From an uncultured Verrucomicrobia subdivision 3 bacterium (GTDB lineage: Bacteria; Verrucomicrobiota; Verrucomicrobiia; Limisphaerales; UBA11358): a DNA stretch of 64,000 bases. A model generated the notes under the pieces. That model was not told the DNA's origin and searched no databases. It saw only the letters and a list, made by a program, of their open reading frames with translations. Positions 53,328-62,345 of the stretch are shown one piece after another (the stretch's first letter is position 1; each line of letters begins with the position of its first letter). The stretch covers positions 1 to 64,000 of the forward strand of contig CAIXBQ010000131.1 in NCBI GenBank assembly GCA_903917705.1, in the 5' to 3' direction. The position numbers and the translations under genes are program-made.

Positions 53328-54224
53328 TCACTCACCCTTAGCGGCGAGGAGTTGGGTCAGGGCGACGAATTGTTCCAGGGTCAGTTTCTCGGCGCGTTCC
53401 TGCGGTGAGATGCCCAGCCGGGCAAAGGCGGCCTCCAGCTTTTCCTTGGGCCAGTCGGCTTTCAGCAGCTTCAGCATCATCTTGCGCCGTTGCGAAAAGC
53501 CGCGCTTCACAATCTTCACAAAGTCGGCCCGCAGCGCCGTCGGCAGCAGCGGCTCGGCCCGCCGCTCCAGATGCACACACGCGGAATCCACGTCGGGCGA
53601 GGGGAAAAAACATTCGGGCGGGATCTTGAACCAGCCGCGCGGCTGGAAATCGATCTGCACGAGCAGGGTCAGGATGCCGTAATCGTCGTCGTCGGCCTGC
53701 GCCATGAGCCGCCGCGCGACTTCGAGCTGGAGGGTGGCGACGATGCGCCGGGGCGCGCGCGGGCCGGCGGCCAGCTCCACCAGTATGGGCGAGGCGACGG
53801 AATAGGGGAGATTGGCGACGAGCTTCCAGTCGCGCCAGTCGCGCGGTTCGCGCTTGAGAAAGGCCAGGGCGTCGTCGTGGAGCAGGACGAGGTTGGTCGC
53901 GGCGGCAGCGGCGTCCGCGGGCTCGCCGGCGGCGGGGGCGGGCAGTTCATCGGCCTTGGTGGTCAGGCCGAAGCGTTCGCATAAAACTTCCACGAGCCGC
54001 TCGTCCAGCTCGATGGCGAGGACTTCGCGGGCTTTGGGGAGGAGCAGTTCGGTCAGCGGGCCGAGGCCGGGGCCGATTTCGAGGATCTGGTCGTCGGGCT
54101 GGATTTCGGCGGCGTCCACGATGCGGCGGAGCTGGTTGCCGTCGTGCAGAAAATTCTGGCCGAGGGAGCGGGTGAGTTGGATGTCGCGCTTGGCCAGCAG
54201 CTCGCGCATTTCGGTGAGGGTCAT
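53328..54224 (-). CDS. rsmA: 16S rRNA dimethyladenosine transferase
   Basis: 298 aa. Dimethylates the two adjacent adenosines in helix 45 of 16S rRNA. SLGQNFLHDGNQLRRIV and ILEIGPGLGPLTELLL are the N-terminal and SAM motifs; VANLPYSVASPI is the NLPY catalytic site; WFKIPPECFFPSPDVDSACVHL and the C-terminal helical domain follow. An Ala/Pro-rich insert (PAPAAGEPADAAAAATN) sits in the SAM domain. Likely co-transcribed with the upstream aminotransferase. Confidence 0.97.
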   Translation of the reverse strand: MTLTEMRELLAKRDIQLTRSLGQNFLHDGNQLRRIVDAAEIQPDDQILEIGPGLGPLTELLLPKAREVLAIELDERLVEVLCERFGLTTKADELPAPAAGEPADAAAAATNLVLLHDDALAFLKREPRDWRDWKLVANLPYSVASPILVELAAGPRAPRRIVATLQLEVARRLMAQADDDDYGILTLLVQIDFQPRGWFKIPPECFFPSPDVDSACVHLERRAEPLLPTALRADFVKIVKRGFSQRRKMMLKLLKADWPKEKLEAAFARLGISPQERAEKLTLEQFVALTQLLAAKGE

Positions 54225-54248
54225 GGGAGGTGAGGGGCGGGCATGGGG

Positions 54249-55550
54249 TTAAGCGGCGGCCAAAGCTTTATGCAGTTCGGCGACGGCCCGGGCGAGCTGG
54301 GCGCGGGTGATGGTCAGCGGCGGGGTGAAGCTGATGACGTTGGCGTGCTCGCCTTCGGGCAGGAAAATGTAGCCGCGCCGCAGCAGGGTCTTGATGGCGC
54401 CAAGGGCCGCGGCGGTGGCGGGCCGGCCGCCGGGCAGGGTCAATTCCACGCCGGCCATCAGGCCCAGGCCGCGGGGTGAAACCTGAAACTTGAATCCTGA
54501 AACCTGAAGCTCTTGCAGTCCGGCCAGTAAAAATTTGCCGAGAACGGCGCTGCGTTCGCAGAGTTTGAGCCGGCGGATTTCGGAGATTTGCGCGAGGGCC
54601 ATGGCGCAGCCGACGGGATGGCCGAGGAAGGTGCTGGTGTGAATGGCTTCGCCGGTGGAGGCGGGCCACGCGGCATCCATCAGCTCCGCGCGGCCGACGC
54701 AGGCGGAGAGCGGAAAGCCGCCGGTGAGGGCTTTGCCCAGGCAAATCAGGTCGGGCACCACGCCGCTGTGTTCGCAGGCGAACCAGCGGCCGGTGCGGCC
54801 AAAGCCGGTGTAAATCTCGTCGAGGATGAGCAAGGCGCCATGTTCGTCGCACAGCCGGCGGAGCAGCGGCAGGAAGGCCGGCGGTGGAAGGTTGATGCCG
54901 CCGCGGGCCTGCACGGGCTCGACAAGGAGGGCGCCGATTTTTTCGCGGCGGAAAAGGCGGCGGATGGCTTGCTCGACTTTCGCGAGCTGCCCGGGCCGGG
55001 CGGGGAATGGGACGAAGCGGCCGAATTCGCGGAGCTGCGGGCGGAACGGGTGGCGGAAATGTTCGCGGTGCGTGGCGTTGAGCGCGCCGTAGCCGAGGCC
55101 GTGATACGCGCCGGCAAACGCGATGACGCCGCGGCGGCCGGTGGCGAGCATGGCCGTTTTGAGCGCGGATTCGACGGCTTCAAAGCCGGAGTTGGAGAAA
55201 ATGACCTTGCCCCGCTTTTGATTCGTTTTCGCCCAGCGCTCGAAGGTGATCCGGCTCAACTCGCGCGCGAGCCGCGCCTTGAGGGCGTGCGGATGGACGT
55301 CGCCCATGGCGTGCAGGAGCCGGGCCATCTGCTTTTGCCCGGCCTGGACGACGCGGGGATTCGCGTGGCCGGCGGCGGCGACGCCGAACGCGGCGGTCAG
55401 GTCCAGATACTTTTTCCCTTCCGCATCCCACACGTGAATGCCGCGCGCGCGGTCCCAGACGATCGGCCACGAGCCGTCCGGCTCCGTGAAAATGACGTTG
55501 CGTGATTCAAAACGGCCCAGCTGCTGCAGGATGGTTTTTGTTTTCGTCAC
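54249..55550 (-). CDS. class III aminotransferase
   Basis: 433 aa, PLP-dependent ornithine/GABA/acetylornithine-type family. KYLDLTAAFGVAAAGHANPRVV, ALLVEPVQARGG, LLILDEIYTGFGRTG and ICLGKALTGGFPLSACVG (the catalytic Lys) are present; the second cofactor loop is STFLGHPVGCAMA. Substrate uncertain. Within the C-terminal half, LLAGLQELQVSGFKFQVSPRG contains about ten repeat-encoded residues, matching a CTGAAACCTGAA-like DNA run at 54478-54512. The frame is kept, so the enzyme may still work. rsmA follows by 24 bases. Confidence 0.92.
   Translation of the reverse strand: MTKTKTILQQLGRFESRNVIFTEPDGSWPIVWDRARGIHVWDAEGKKYLDLTAAFGVAAAGHANPRVVQAGQKQMARLLHAMGDVHPHALKARLARELSRITFERWAKTNQKRGKVIFSNSGFEAVESALKTAMLATGRRGVIAFAGAYHGLGYGALNATHREHFRHPFRPQLREFGRFVPFPARPGQLAKVEQAIRRLFRREKIGALLVEPVQARGGINLPPPAFLPLLRRLCDEHGALLILDEIYTGFGRTGRWFACEHSGVVPDLICLGKALTGGFPLSACVGRAELMDAAWPASTGEAIHTSTFLGHPVGCAMALAQISEIRRLKLCERSAVLGKFLLAGLQELQVSGFKFQVSPRGLGLMAGVELTLPGGRPATAAALGAIKTLLRRGYIFLPEGEHANVISFTPPLTITRAQLARAVAELHKALAAA
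54478..54512. repeat. CTGAAAC-type simple repeat inside the aminotransferase gene
   Basis: Reads GAAACCTGAAACTTGAATCCTGAAACCTGAAGC on the plus strand: about four approximate copies of an 8-10 base unit, encoding QVSGFKFQVS on the minus strand. It is AT-richer than the gene and looks like an in-frame insertion. Confidence 0.6.
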
Positions 55551-55559
55551 GGGATTGCG

Positions 55560-56303
55560 CTAGACGCCGCGCTGATCGGGCGGCCAGATGATTTTGTGCT
55601 GCTGGATTTGAAAGCGGACGGGCAGGGCGTCGGCGATGATTTTTTCGGCGAGTTCCCGGCGGGTGATGGGCGTGAGGCCGGCGGGAACTTTTTTCAATCC
55701 CTGGCTGGTCTGTTCCGGCGCGAGCGGATGCACCCAGGAGACGAGCAGCGGACAAACGGCCGCCAGCCGGTGCGCGGCGATCTGCTGCCTGGCCCATTCG
55801 TAATCCTCGACGGTGCCGATGACGAACTTGATTTCGTCGGTGGCTTTCAGGTGCGCGATATTGGAAAACAGGTTGCGCTGCACCTCGCCGCTGCTGGGGC
55901 ATTTCAAGTCCATGATGCGGTGGACGCGCGGATCAATCTTGGACAAGTCATGCGCGCCGCTGGTTTCCAGCAGGACGGTGAAGCCGTCGTTGCAGAGCTG
56001 CCGCATCAGCGCCTGGGAATTTTTCTGGAGCAGGGGTTCGCCGCCGGTGAGTTCGACGAGCGGAAGTTTTGAGCCGGGGCTGGTGCCGGGTGCGTTTGAA
56101 AACGGTTTCGCCTGCCGCCGGACTTCGGCCAGAATGTCGGCGAGGGTTTTCTTTTTGCCGGCGGTGAAGGCGTAGGCGGTGTCGCAGTAGGAGCAGCGGA
56201 GGTCGCAGGCGGTGAGGCGGATGAAAATGCACGGGAGCCCGGCGAAGGTGCTTTCCCCCTGCAGGCTCAAATAGATTTCGTTGACGACGAGCGATTCGGT
56301 CAC
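55560..56303 (-). CDS. queE: 7-carboxy-7-deazaguanine synthase
   Basis: 247 aa radical SAM enzyme of queuosine synthesis. NEIYLSLQGESTFAGLPCIFIRLTACDLRC is the QueE signature (LQGE, then CDLRCSYCDTAY as C-x3-C-x2-C cluster site), followed by LVELTGGEPLLQ. The end QQHKIIW is also typical. It converts 6-carboxy-tetrahydropterin to CDG. Other queuosine genes are not in the window. It ends 9 bases before the aminotransferase start on the same strand. Confidence 0.95.
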   Translation of the reverse strand: MTESLVVNEIYLSLQGESTFAGLPCIFIRLTACDLRCSYCDTAYAFTAGKKKTLADILAEVRRQAKPFSNAPGTSPGSKLPLVELTGGEPLLQKNSQALMRQLCNDGFTVLLETSGAHDLSKIDPRVHRIMDLKCPSSGEVQRNLFSNIAHLKATDEIKFVIGTVEDYEWARQQIAAHRLAAVCPLLVSWVHPLAPEQTSQGLKKVPAGLTPITRRELAEKIIADALPVRFQIQQHKIIWPPDQRGV

Positions 56304-56414
56304 GGCGGCAGGGTAGCGGTTAGGCGCCGGAAATGGAATCTACTTTAAGGCGCCGGATGCAGGTTGGACTTTTGGGGATATGAGGTTATTTTTGCGGCAG
56401 TCTCAGAAGCACCC

Positions 56415-57980
56415 ATGAACAAGTTCATAATTATCGGCGGTCTGCTGTGCGCGGGCGGATTATTCTGCCGGCCGGCGCAGGCGCAATTTCACGATCAGAT
56501 CGGCCTGACTGCGCTGCGGGCGGTCACGACGAACCTCAACGGGGCCGGCCTCCGCGTGGCGGTGCCGGAGGCGAACCTTTATACGAACGGCCCGGCGGGG
56601 TTTGAAATAAATCCGGCCAATGTCGGCCAGCCAGCCAGCCTGTTCACCTATGCTTCGGCGGCCGGCACGACCAATGTCTATCCCAACGCAGTGGGCACGA
56701 ATTCCTGGCATGCGGAAGACACGGGCAATTACTTTTTCGGCATGTTCTACGGCGTGGCGACCAACGTGGCGCATGTGGACAATTCGGATGCGGATTATTT
56801 CATCACGAACATTGTGCAAACGCTCGCCGCCATCCCGGATACCATCGTGAACCAGAGTTTTGCGGACTACGACTTGAGCAGCCAGTCCTATTACAACACG
56901 AATTACGACAACTACGCGGACCAATATAAAACGCTTTTCATCACCGCGGCGGGCGACGGCGGGCCGGTGCTGCCGCCCTCGACCTGCTACAACGGGATTT
57001 CCGTAGCCGCTTATTTTCCGGTCGCTTATTCCAGCGTCGGCCCGACGCTGGATAACGGCCGCTGCAAACCGGATATCACCGCGGTCTCCCAATTCACCAG
57101 CACGTCCACCCCGATGGTTTCCGGCGGGGCGGCGCTGCTGCTTCAGGCCGGGGTGCGGGGCGACGGCGGGGGCGACACCAATTCTGCCTCCGACCCGAGA
57201 ACCCTCAAGGCGCTCCTGCTCAACGGGGCGGTGAAGCCGTCCGGCTGGACGAATGGGGCGGCCACGCCGCTCGACGCGCGTTATGGCGCCGGTATGCTGA
57301 ATGTTTTGAACTCCTACGAACAGCTGGCTGGCGGCAAAAACGGCTGCATTGTTGCCACCATGGTTGCCACCGGCGGCGCGCATCCGCCCACCGGCGCGGC
57401 CGGCACCGTTGGTGTTTTGAGCGGCTGGGATTTCAGCACCAACACCAGCAGCGCGTCCAGCGATGCCATCCGGCATTATTATTTCAACGCGACGAATAAT
57501 CTGCCCGGCGCGAAGTTCACCGCCACGTCCACCCTGGTCTGGAACCGGCACCAGAACCAGACGAACATCAATAATCTCAACCTCTACCTTTACAACTGCG
57601 CCAACAGCAATCTCGTCGCGTGCAGCACGAGCCGCGTGGACAACGTGGAACACATCTATGTGCCGCAGCTCGCGCCGGGCCGCTACGATTTGCAGGTTTG
57701 GAAGGCCGGCGGCAGCACTGTCACCACCAACGAAACGTACGCGCTCGCGTTTGAATTTTTCTCGGACACGCTGGCCGTCGCAAAATCTGGCGCCAATACG
57801 ATGGTCACCTGGCCGGTTTATCCGGCGGGTTTCCTTGTCGAGTCCGCGACCAATCTGATTTCGCCCGCCTGGAGCACCAACTATCTGCCGCCGGCCACCA
57901 TCACGAACAGCAGGAACAGCCTGCTTTTGAATGCGACGAACTCGAACCGGTTCTTCCGCCTGCGCCGCCCGAATCTGTGA
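56415..57980 (+). CDS. secreted subtilisin-like (S8 family) protein
   Basis: 521 aa from ATG 56415 (MNKFIIIGGLLCAGGLFCRPAQAQ, signal peptide with AQA cleavage). The S8 fold is recognisable: GAGLRVAVPEANL replaces the usual V-x-V-x-D strand (Glu in the Asp position), SWHAEDTGNYFFG holds the His, LFITAAGDGG the oxyanion region, and FTSTSTPMVSGGAALL the Ser (TS followed by P-x-V-S-G). The C-terminus contains a prepeptidase-like beta domain and ends LVESATNLISPAW...FFRL, like the B12-regulated protein. Activity is uncertain given Asp to Glu. The stop lies inside the convergent thiD gene. Confidence 0.82.
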   Translation: MNKFIIIGGLLCAGGLFCRPAQAQFHDQIGLTALRAVTTNLNGAGLRVAVPEANLYTNGPAGFEINPANVGQPASLFTYASAAGTTNVYPNAVGTNSWHAEDTGNYFFGMFYGVATNVAHVDNSDADYFITNIVQTLAAIPDTIVNQSFADYDLSSQSYYNTNYDNYADQYKTLFITAAGDGGPVLPPSTCYNGISVAAYFPVAYSSVGPTLDNGRCKPDITAVSQFTSTSTPMVSGGAALLLQAGVRGDGGGDTNSASDPRTLKALLLNGAVKPSGWTNGAATPLDARYGAGMLNVLNSYEQLAGGKNGCIVATMVATGGAHPPTGAAGTVGVLSGWDFSTNTSSASSDAIRHYYFNATNNLPGAKFTATSTLVWNRHQNQTNINNLNLYLYNCANSNLVACSTSRVDNVEHIYVPQLAPGRYDLQVWKAGGSTVTTNETYALAFEFFSDTLAVAKSGANTMVTWPVYPAGFLVESATNLISPAWSTNYLPPATITNSRNSLLLNATNSNRFFRLRRPNL

Positions 57981-58791
57981 AACGGCCGGCCAGCGGGTTG
58001 AGTGCGAAATGTTTGCCGATGCGGTAGCTGCCGGCAATCGCCGCCGTGATGAAATTTTTTCCGAGCTCCACCGCGTGCGGCAGGTCATGTCCGGATGCCA
58101 GTGCCGCGCAAATCGCCGCGGAATAGGTGCAGCCGGTGCCGTGTGTGGAAACGCCCCGCACAAACGGCGCCGTCAGCAGCAGTTCGGTTACGCCGTCGAA
58201 GAATACATCCATTGCCTCCGGGCAGTTTTTCAGGTGTCCGCCTTTCACGAGCACCGCGCAGCCATAGCGCGAATGAATTTTGTGCGCGGCGGAACGCAGA
58301 TCCTCCGGCGACAAAATCTTTCGGTCCGCGAGAATTTCCGCCTCGTCCAGGTTGGGGGTGACGAGGGTGGCGAGCGGCAGGAGGCTGGCTTTCAGGATTT
58401 TTTCCGCTGCGGGCTGCAGCAATCGTGCACCGCTGGTGGAAACCATCACCGGATCTACGACGAGTTTTAAGTGTTGTACTTTAAGGGGTGAGGTTTTGAA
58501 AAACTTCGCGACCACGGAAATGTTTTTTGCTGAAAACAGCATCCCCGTTTTCGTCGCCGCCGGAGTCAACTCTTGGAACACGGCTTCGATTTGCCGCCGC
58601 AGCATATTCGGCGCACACGGCTCCACGCCCAGGACGCGCCGGGGATTTTGGGCGGTCAGGCAGGCGATCGCGCTGGTGCCGTGGACGCCTAGGGCGGCGA
58701 AGGTTTTCAGGTCCGCCTGGATGCCCGCGCCGCCGCCGCTGTCCGAACCGGCGATGGTGAGGGCGACGGGCAAAGTTTTTCGCTTAGTCAT
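57901..58791 (-). CDS. thiD: hydroxymethylpyrimidine (phosphate) kinase
   Basis: 296 aa. Phosphorylates HMP and HMP-P in thiamine synthesis. ALTIAGSDSGGGAGIQADLKTF, KTGMLFS, LVVDPVMVSTSG and STHGTGCTYSAAICAALASG are the ThiD/ribokinase motifs. The usual C-terminus (around ALNPLAGRF) is followed by about 30 Ser/Gly/Cys-rich residues read from the opposite strand of the S8 gene, giving an 80-base convergent overlap. No TPP riboswitch is seen upstream. Confidence 0.94.
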   Translation of the reverse strand: MTKRKTLPVALTIAGSDSGGGAGIQADLKTFAALGVHGTSAIACLTAQNPRRVLGVEPCAPNMLRRQIEAVFQELTPAATKTGMLFSAKNISVVAKFFKTSPLKVQHLKLVVDPVMVSTSGARLLQPAAEKILKASLLPLATLVTPNLDEAEILADRKILSPEDLRSAAHKIHSRYGCAVLVKGGHLKNCPEAMDVFFDGVTELLLTAPFVRGVSTHGTGCTYSAAICAALASGHDLPHAVELGKNFITAAIAGSYRIGKHFALNPLAGRFTDSGGAGGRTGSSSSHSKAGCSCCS

Positions 58792-58924
58792 AATTCAAAA
58801 ACCGGCGGCCGGAATTTAGCGGATGGGCGCCAGGATGCAAAGGCGGGAAGAACGGGATGGATTCAAGCTCGGCGGGTTTGCGTTAAGAATTTGAACTTTC
58901 CGGATTGCGCATCATATTTGGCGC

Positions 58925-60655
58925 ATGGACAAAGACAAAGTGGCCGAGATTCTGGTGGAGATTGGAACATTGTTGGAATTGAAGGGTGAAAATCCATTCA
59001 AGACACGCGCCTATGCCAACGCGGCGCGGACGCTGGAGGGTTTGAGTGAACCGCTGGCGACGCTCGTCGCCGAAAAGCGGCTGGGCGAAATCAAGGGCAT
59101 CGGCGAGGCGCTGGAGCAGAAAATCACGGAGCTGGTCGAGACGGGGAAATTGAAATATTACGACGAGCTTAAGGCGTCGATTCCGCCGGGCTTGATCGCG
59201 ATGCTGGACATTTCCGGCCTCGGCCCCAAAAAAATCCAGGCCCTGAACAAAAAGCTGGGCATTGATTCCATTGAAAAACTCGAGGCGGCCTGCCAATCCG
59301 GCCAGGTGGCGGAACTGGAGGGCTTCGGCGAGAAGACGCAGGCGAATTTGCTGGAGGGGATCGGGCGCAAGCGCGCTTACGCGAGCAAGCATCTGTTGAG
59401 CGACGCCTGGCTGGCAGCGGAGCCTTTGCTGGAAAACCTGCGGTCGCTGCCGGAGGTGATCCGCTGCAGCACGGCGGGCAGTTTGCGGCGGTTCAAGGAG
59501 ATTTGCGGCGATGTGGATTTGCTGGCGTCGTCGAAAAATGCGGCGGTCGTGATCGGTTTTTTCGTATCCCAGCCGGGCATCGTCAAAGTGCTGGCGCAGG
59601 GCGAAACGAAGGCGAGCGTGATCTTGGAGGGGGGGATACAATGCGATTTGCGGGTGGTGAGCGACTCGGAATTTCCGTTTGCGCTGGCGTATTTCACCGG
59701 CAGCAAGGAGCACAACATCGTGATGCGGCAGCGGGCCATTCAGCGCGGGCTGCGGCTCAATGAATACGGCCTGTTCCGGTCGAAGGAGGAAACGCGCGAC
59801 CCGGAATTGCTCGTGGCCTGCCGGACGGAGGAGGAGATTTTCAGCAAACTGGACCTGGTTTTTGTGCCGCCGGAACTGCGCGAGGATCATGGCGAGTTCG
59901 CCGCGGCGGAGAAAAACGAGTTGCCGAAGCTGGTCGAATGGTCGGATCTCAGGGGTGCGCTGCATAACCACTCGAATTGGAGCGACGGCCACAACTCGCT
60001 GGCCGAGATCGCGGAATTTATGGACGGGCTGGGCTTGGAATACTGGGCGATCACCGACCACTCCAAGTCGTCGTATCAGGCGAACGGGCTGGATGCGAAA
60101 CGGATGCGGGAGCAGATCAAGGAAATCGCCGCATTGAATCGCAAATTCACCGATGACGGCCGCGCCTTCCGGCTGTTAACGGGCAGCGAAGTGGATATTT
60201 TGAAAGACCGGCTGGATTTTGATGACGAGTTGCTCGCGGAACTGGACGTGGTGGTGGCGAGCCTGCACGTTCCCGGCAGCAGCGAGGCGGAAAATACGAA
60301 ACGATTGATCCGCGCGGCCGAAAACCCGTTTGTCCACATCCTTGGCCACTTGACGGGGCGGTTGTTGCTCGAGCGCGAGCCGTACCCGGTGAATGTGACG
60401 GCGGTAATTGACGCCTGCGCGGCGACGGGGACGTGGATCGAGCTGAACTGCAATCCTCACCGGTTTGATCTGGATTGGCGGTTGTGGCCTTACGCAAAAG
60501 CCGCCGGAGTGAAATGTGTCTTAAATCCGGACGCGCACCGGAATGCGCACGCGGGGTTTTTGCGGCTGGGAGCGGGGGTGGCGCGCAAGGGCTGGCTGAC
60601 AAAAGCGGACGTGGTGAACACCTGCCCGTTGAAAACGCTGGCGGTACAATTGTGA
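58925..60655 (+). CDS. polX: bacterial family X DNA polymerase with PHP domain
   Basis: 576 aa. Gap-filling repair polymerase with 3'-5' exonuclease/AP-endonuclease activity. N-terminal 8-kDa and helix-hairpin-helix domains (KGIGEALEQKI, ISGLGPKKIQAL, EGFGEKTQANL), the nucleotidyltransferase motif GSLRRFKEICGDVDLL near residue 195 with the third Asp in QCDLRVV, and a C-terminal PHP domain from about 340 (ALHNHSNWSDG, ITDHS, ASLH, GHLTGR, NPDAHR). All catalytic residues look intact. Divergent from thiD with 133 bases between. Confidence 0.96.
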   Translation: MDKDKVAEILVEIGTLLELKGENPFKTRAYANAARTLEGLSEPLATLVAEKRLGEIKGIGEALEQKITELVETGKLKYYDELKASIPPGLIAMLDISGLGPKKIQALNKKLGIDSIEKLEAACQSGQVAELEGFGEKTQANLLEGIGRKRAYASKHLLSDAWLAAEPLLENLRSLPEVIRCSTAGSLRRFKEICGDVDLLASSKNAAVVIGFFVSQPGIVKVLAQGETKASVILEGGIQCDLRVVSDSEFPFALAYFTGSKEHNIVMRQRAIQRGLRLNEYGLFRSKEETRDPELLVACRTEEEIFSKLDLVFVPPELREDHGEFAAAEKNELPKLVEWSDLRGALHNHSNWSDGHNSLAEIAEFMDGLGLEYWAITDHSKSSYQANGLDAKRMREQIKEIAALNRKFTDDGRAFRLLTGSEVDILKDRLDFDDELLAELDVVVASLHVPGSSEAENTKRLIRAAENPFVHILGHLTGRLLLEREPYPVNVTAVIDACAATGTWIELNCNPHRFDLDWRLWPYAKAAGVKCVLNPDAHRNAHAGFLRLGAGVARKGWLTKADVVNTCPLKTLAVQL

Positions 60656-60740
60656 CGAAATGGTGTCAAATCAGAATATAATTGGGTCATTTGCATGGAT
60701 TTATGCGGTGTGGGTTGTGAATAATTCGCTGAAAATTATT

Positions 60741-60770
60741 TTGACGCGGGGCTTGTATGCCTGATAGTCT
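60741..60770 (+). promoter_or_regulatory. weak candidate promoter upstream of the beta-barrel gene
   Basis: TTGACG is followed after 18 bases by TAGTCT, a poor -10 match. It lies in the 211-base gap before the outer-membrane protein gene, where a promoter is expected. Recorded only as a possibility. Confidence 0.25.
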
Positions 60771-60866
60771 TGAACTTAAGTCGCTCGAGAGAATTTTTTT
60801 GAATGGCATCGGGCGCGGACAGTCAATGATTTTGTCCCGATTAATCTTTAAATCCAGACGTAACAC

Positions 60867-62264
60867 ATGAAGAAATTTTTTGTCTCTGCCGGGATGGTAG
60901 CCATTGGCGCCGCCGGATTGCAATCGGCGCAGGCCGCCAGTCTGGATATCGTCTCCCCCAAGGCGTGGAATGTTTCGGCCAGCCTCCGCGGGTTTTATGA
61001 CGACAACTACAACATCGGCAGCACCAAACAGGGCAGTTTCGGTGCGGAGGTTTCCCCGTCCATTTCCTTCAATGTGCCTTTGAAGCAGACCGACATTGGC
61101 ATGCGGTACACCTACGGGTTGTACTATTATCAAGATCGTGATTCGTTGGGGTTGAACCCGTTTGACCAGACCCATCAGGTGGATGTCTGGCTGGATCATT
61201 CGTTCACCGAGCGGTGGAAGCTAAACATCACTGACAACTTTGACGTCGGTCAGGAGCCGGAATTGCTCGGCCCGACCAGCTCGGCGTTTCCAAACGGGCA
61301 GCAATTCCGCGTTGAAGGCGACAATATTGCCAATCATGCCACCGTCACCTTGAATACGGATTGGACCCGCCAGTTCAGCACTGCGTTGCATTACGCCAAC
61401 AGTTTTTACGATTATCAAAAGAGTGGAGCGACCCTGGGTGGCCCGGTGTCGGGCGTCGTCACGATTCTGCCGAACAATCCTCCCAACGGTGTTCCGGGCC
61501 CGAACTTTTTGAGTGCCGGTGGCGCCACCTATGCTGGTCTTTTAAACCGGGTGGAGCAGTCAGTGGGTCTGGATTTACAATGGCACTTCCGTCAGGACAC
61601 TATGGGTTTTGTTGGCTATAGCTTCAGTTGGGTGAACTACACGGGAAATGAGCCGATCGGGGTTTATAATTATTACGCACTTGATACGGCTAGCTTCCAG
61701 TCGGTGATTTATCGCAGCGATTCCCGCGACAGTCTGTCGCATTACGGTTTTGTCGGGGTGCAGCATTCCTTCACGGGTAATTTGACCGCCGCGGTGAAAG
61801 GCGGCGTGTCCTACTCAGACAGCTACAACGATCCGCTGCAGCAGACCACGTCCCTGTCGCCGTATGCGGATTTGTCCGTGACCTACACCTACATTCCGGG
61901 CAGCTACGTTCAGCTCGGGTTCACGCATGACATCAATGCCACCGATATCGCGACCGTGGATTCCAACAACGGGTCGCTGACGCAGTATCAGGAAAGCTCT
62001 GTGCTTTATGCGGATATCAACCACCGCTTCAATCCCAAGTTGGTTGGCACGATCATCGGCCGCTGCCAGTATTCGACCTATCAGGGCGGCCCCAACAGCA
62101 GCATTTCCGACACGGATTACAATCTGGGTGTGAACCTGAACTACTCGTTCACCACCCATTTTTCAGCGGAGTTGGGCTACAACTTTGACGATCTCATATC
62201 GGGCATTGACGGCCGCAGTTACACGCGCAACCGGGTTTATCTCGGCTTGAGCGCGAATTATTGA
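60867..62264 (+). CDS. outer-membrane beta-barrel protein (BBP2-like)
   Basis: 465 aa. Signal peptide KKFFVSAGMVAIGAAGLQSAQAAS, then a long series of alternating amphipathic strands rich in aromatic residues (TYGLYYYQDRDS, YADLSVTYTYI, VYLGLSANY). It ends with an aromatic residue, typical of barrels. Similar proteins (putative beta-barrel porin 2) accompany exopolysaccharide export operons. A strong terminator follows, but the next gene is a Wzc-like exporter, so a role in the outer membrane step of polysaccharide export is plausible. Confidence 0.85.
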   Translation: MKKFFVSAGMVAIGAAGLQSAQAASLDIVSPKAWNVSASLRGFYDDNYNIGSTKQGSFGAEVSPSISFNVPLKQTDIGMRYTYGLYYYQDRDSLGLNPFDQTHQVDVWLDHSFTERWKLNITDNFDVGQEPELLGPTSSAFPNGQQFRVEGDNIANHATVTLNTDWTRQFSTALHYANSFYDYQKSGATLGGPVSGVVTILPNNPPNGVPGPNFLSAGGATYAGLLNRVEQSVGLDLQWHFRQDTMGFVGYSFSWVNYTGNEPIGVYNYYALDTASFQSVIYRSDSRDSLSHYGFVGVQHSFTGNLTAAVKGGVSYSDSYNDPLQQTTSLSPYADLSVTYTYIPGSYVQLGFTHDINATDIATVDSNNGSLTQYQESSVLYADINHRFNPKLVGTIIGRCQYSTYQGGPNSSISDTDYNLGVNLNYSFTTHFSAELGYNFDDLISGIDGRSYTRNRVYLGLSANY

Positions 62265-62299
62265 GGATGCGGATAACATCATGGTTTGAACACAACGCA

Positions 62300-62341
62300 G
62301 GGAGCCGGGTCTAACCACACTGGCTCCCGTTATTTTTTTTT
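62300..62341 (+). terminator. Rho-independent terminator
   Basis: GGGAGCC (62300-62306) pairs with GGCTCCC (62322-62328) around a 15-base loop, followed by GTTATTTTTTTTT. It lies 36 bases after the beta-barrel stop and just before the Wzc-like start, so it may attenuate rather than fully block the downstream gene. Confidence 0.9.
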
Positions 62342-62345
62342 AGAT

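Noticed and set aside
52985-53330. Calling a full integron cassette around the small membrane gene
   Set aside because: Only one GTTRRRY core is seen, a motif expected by chance several times in 64 kb; no complementary half-site or folded attC could be drawn.
56460-58163. 567-aa minus-strand ORF across the S8 gene
   Set aside because: Antisense shadow; the plus strand has a signal peptide and S8 motifs.
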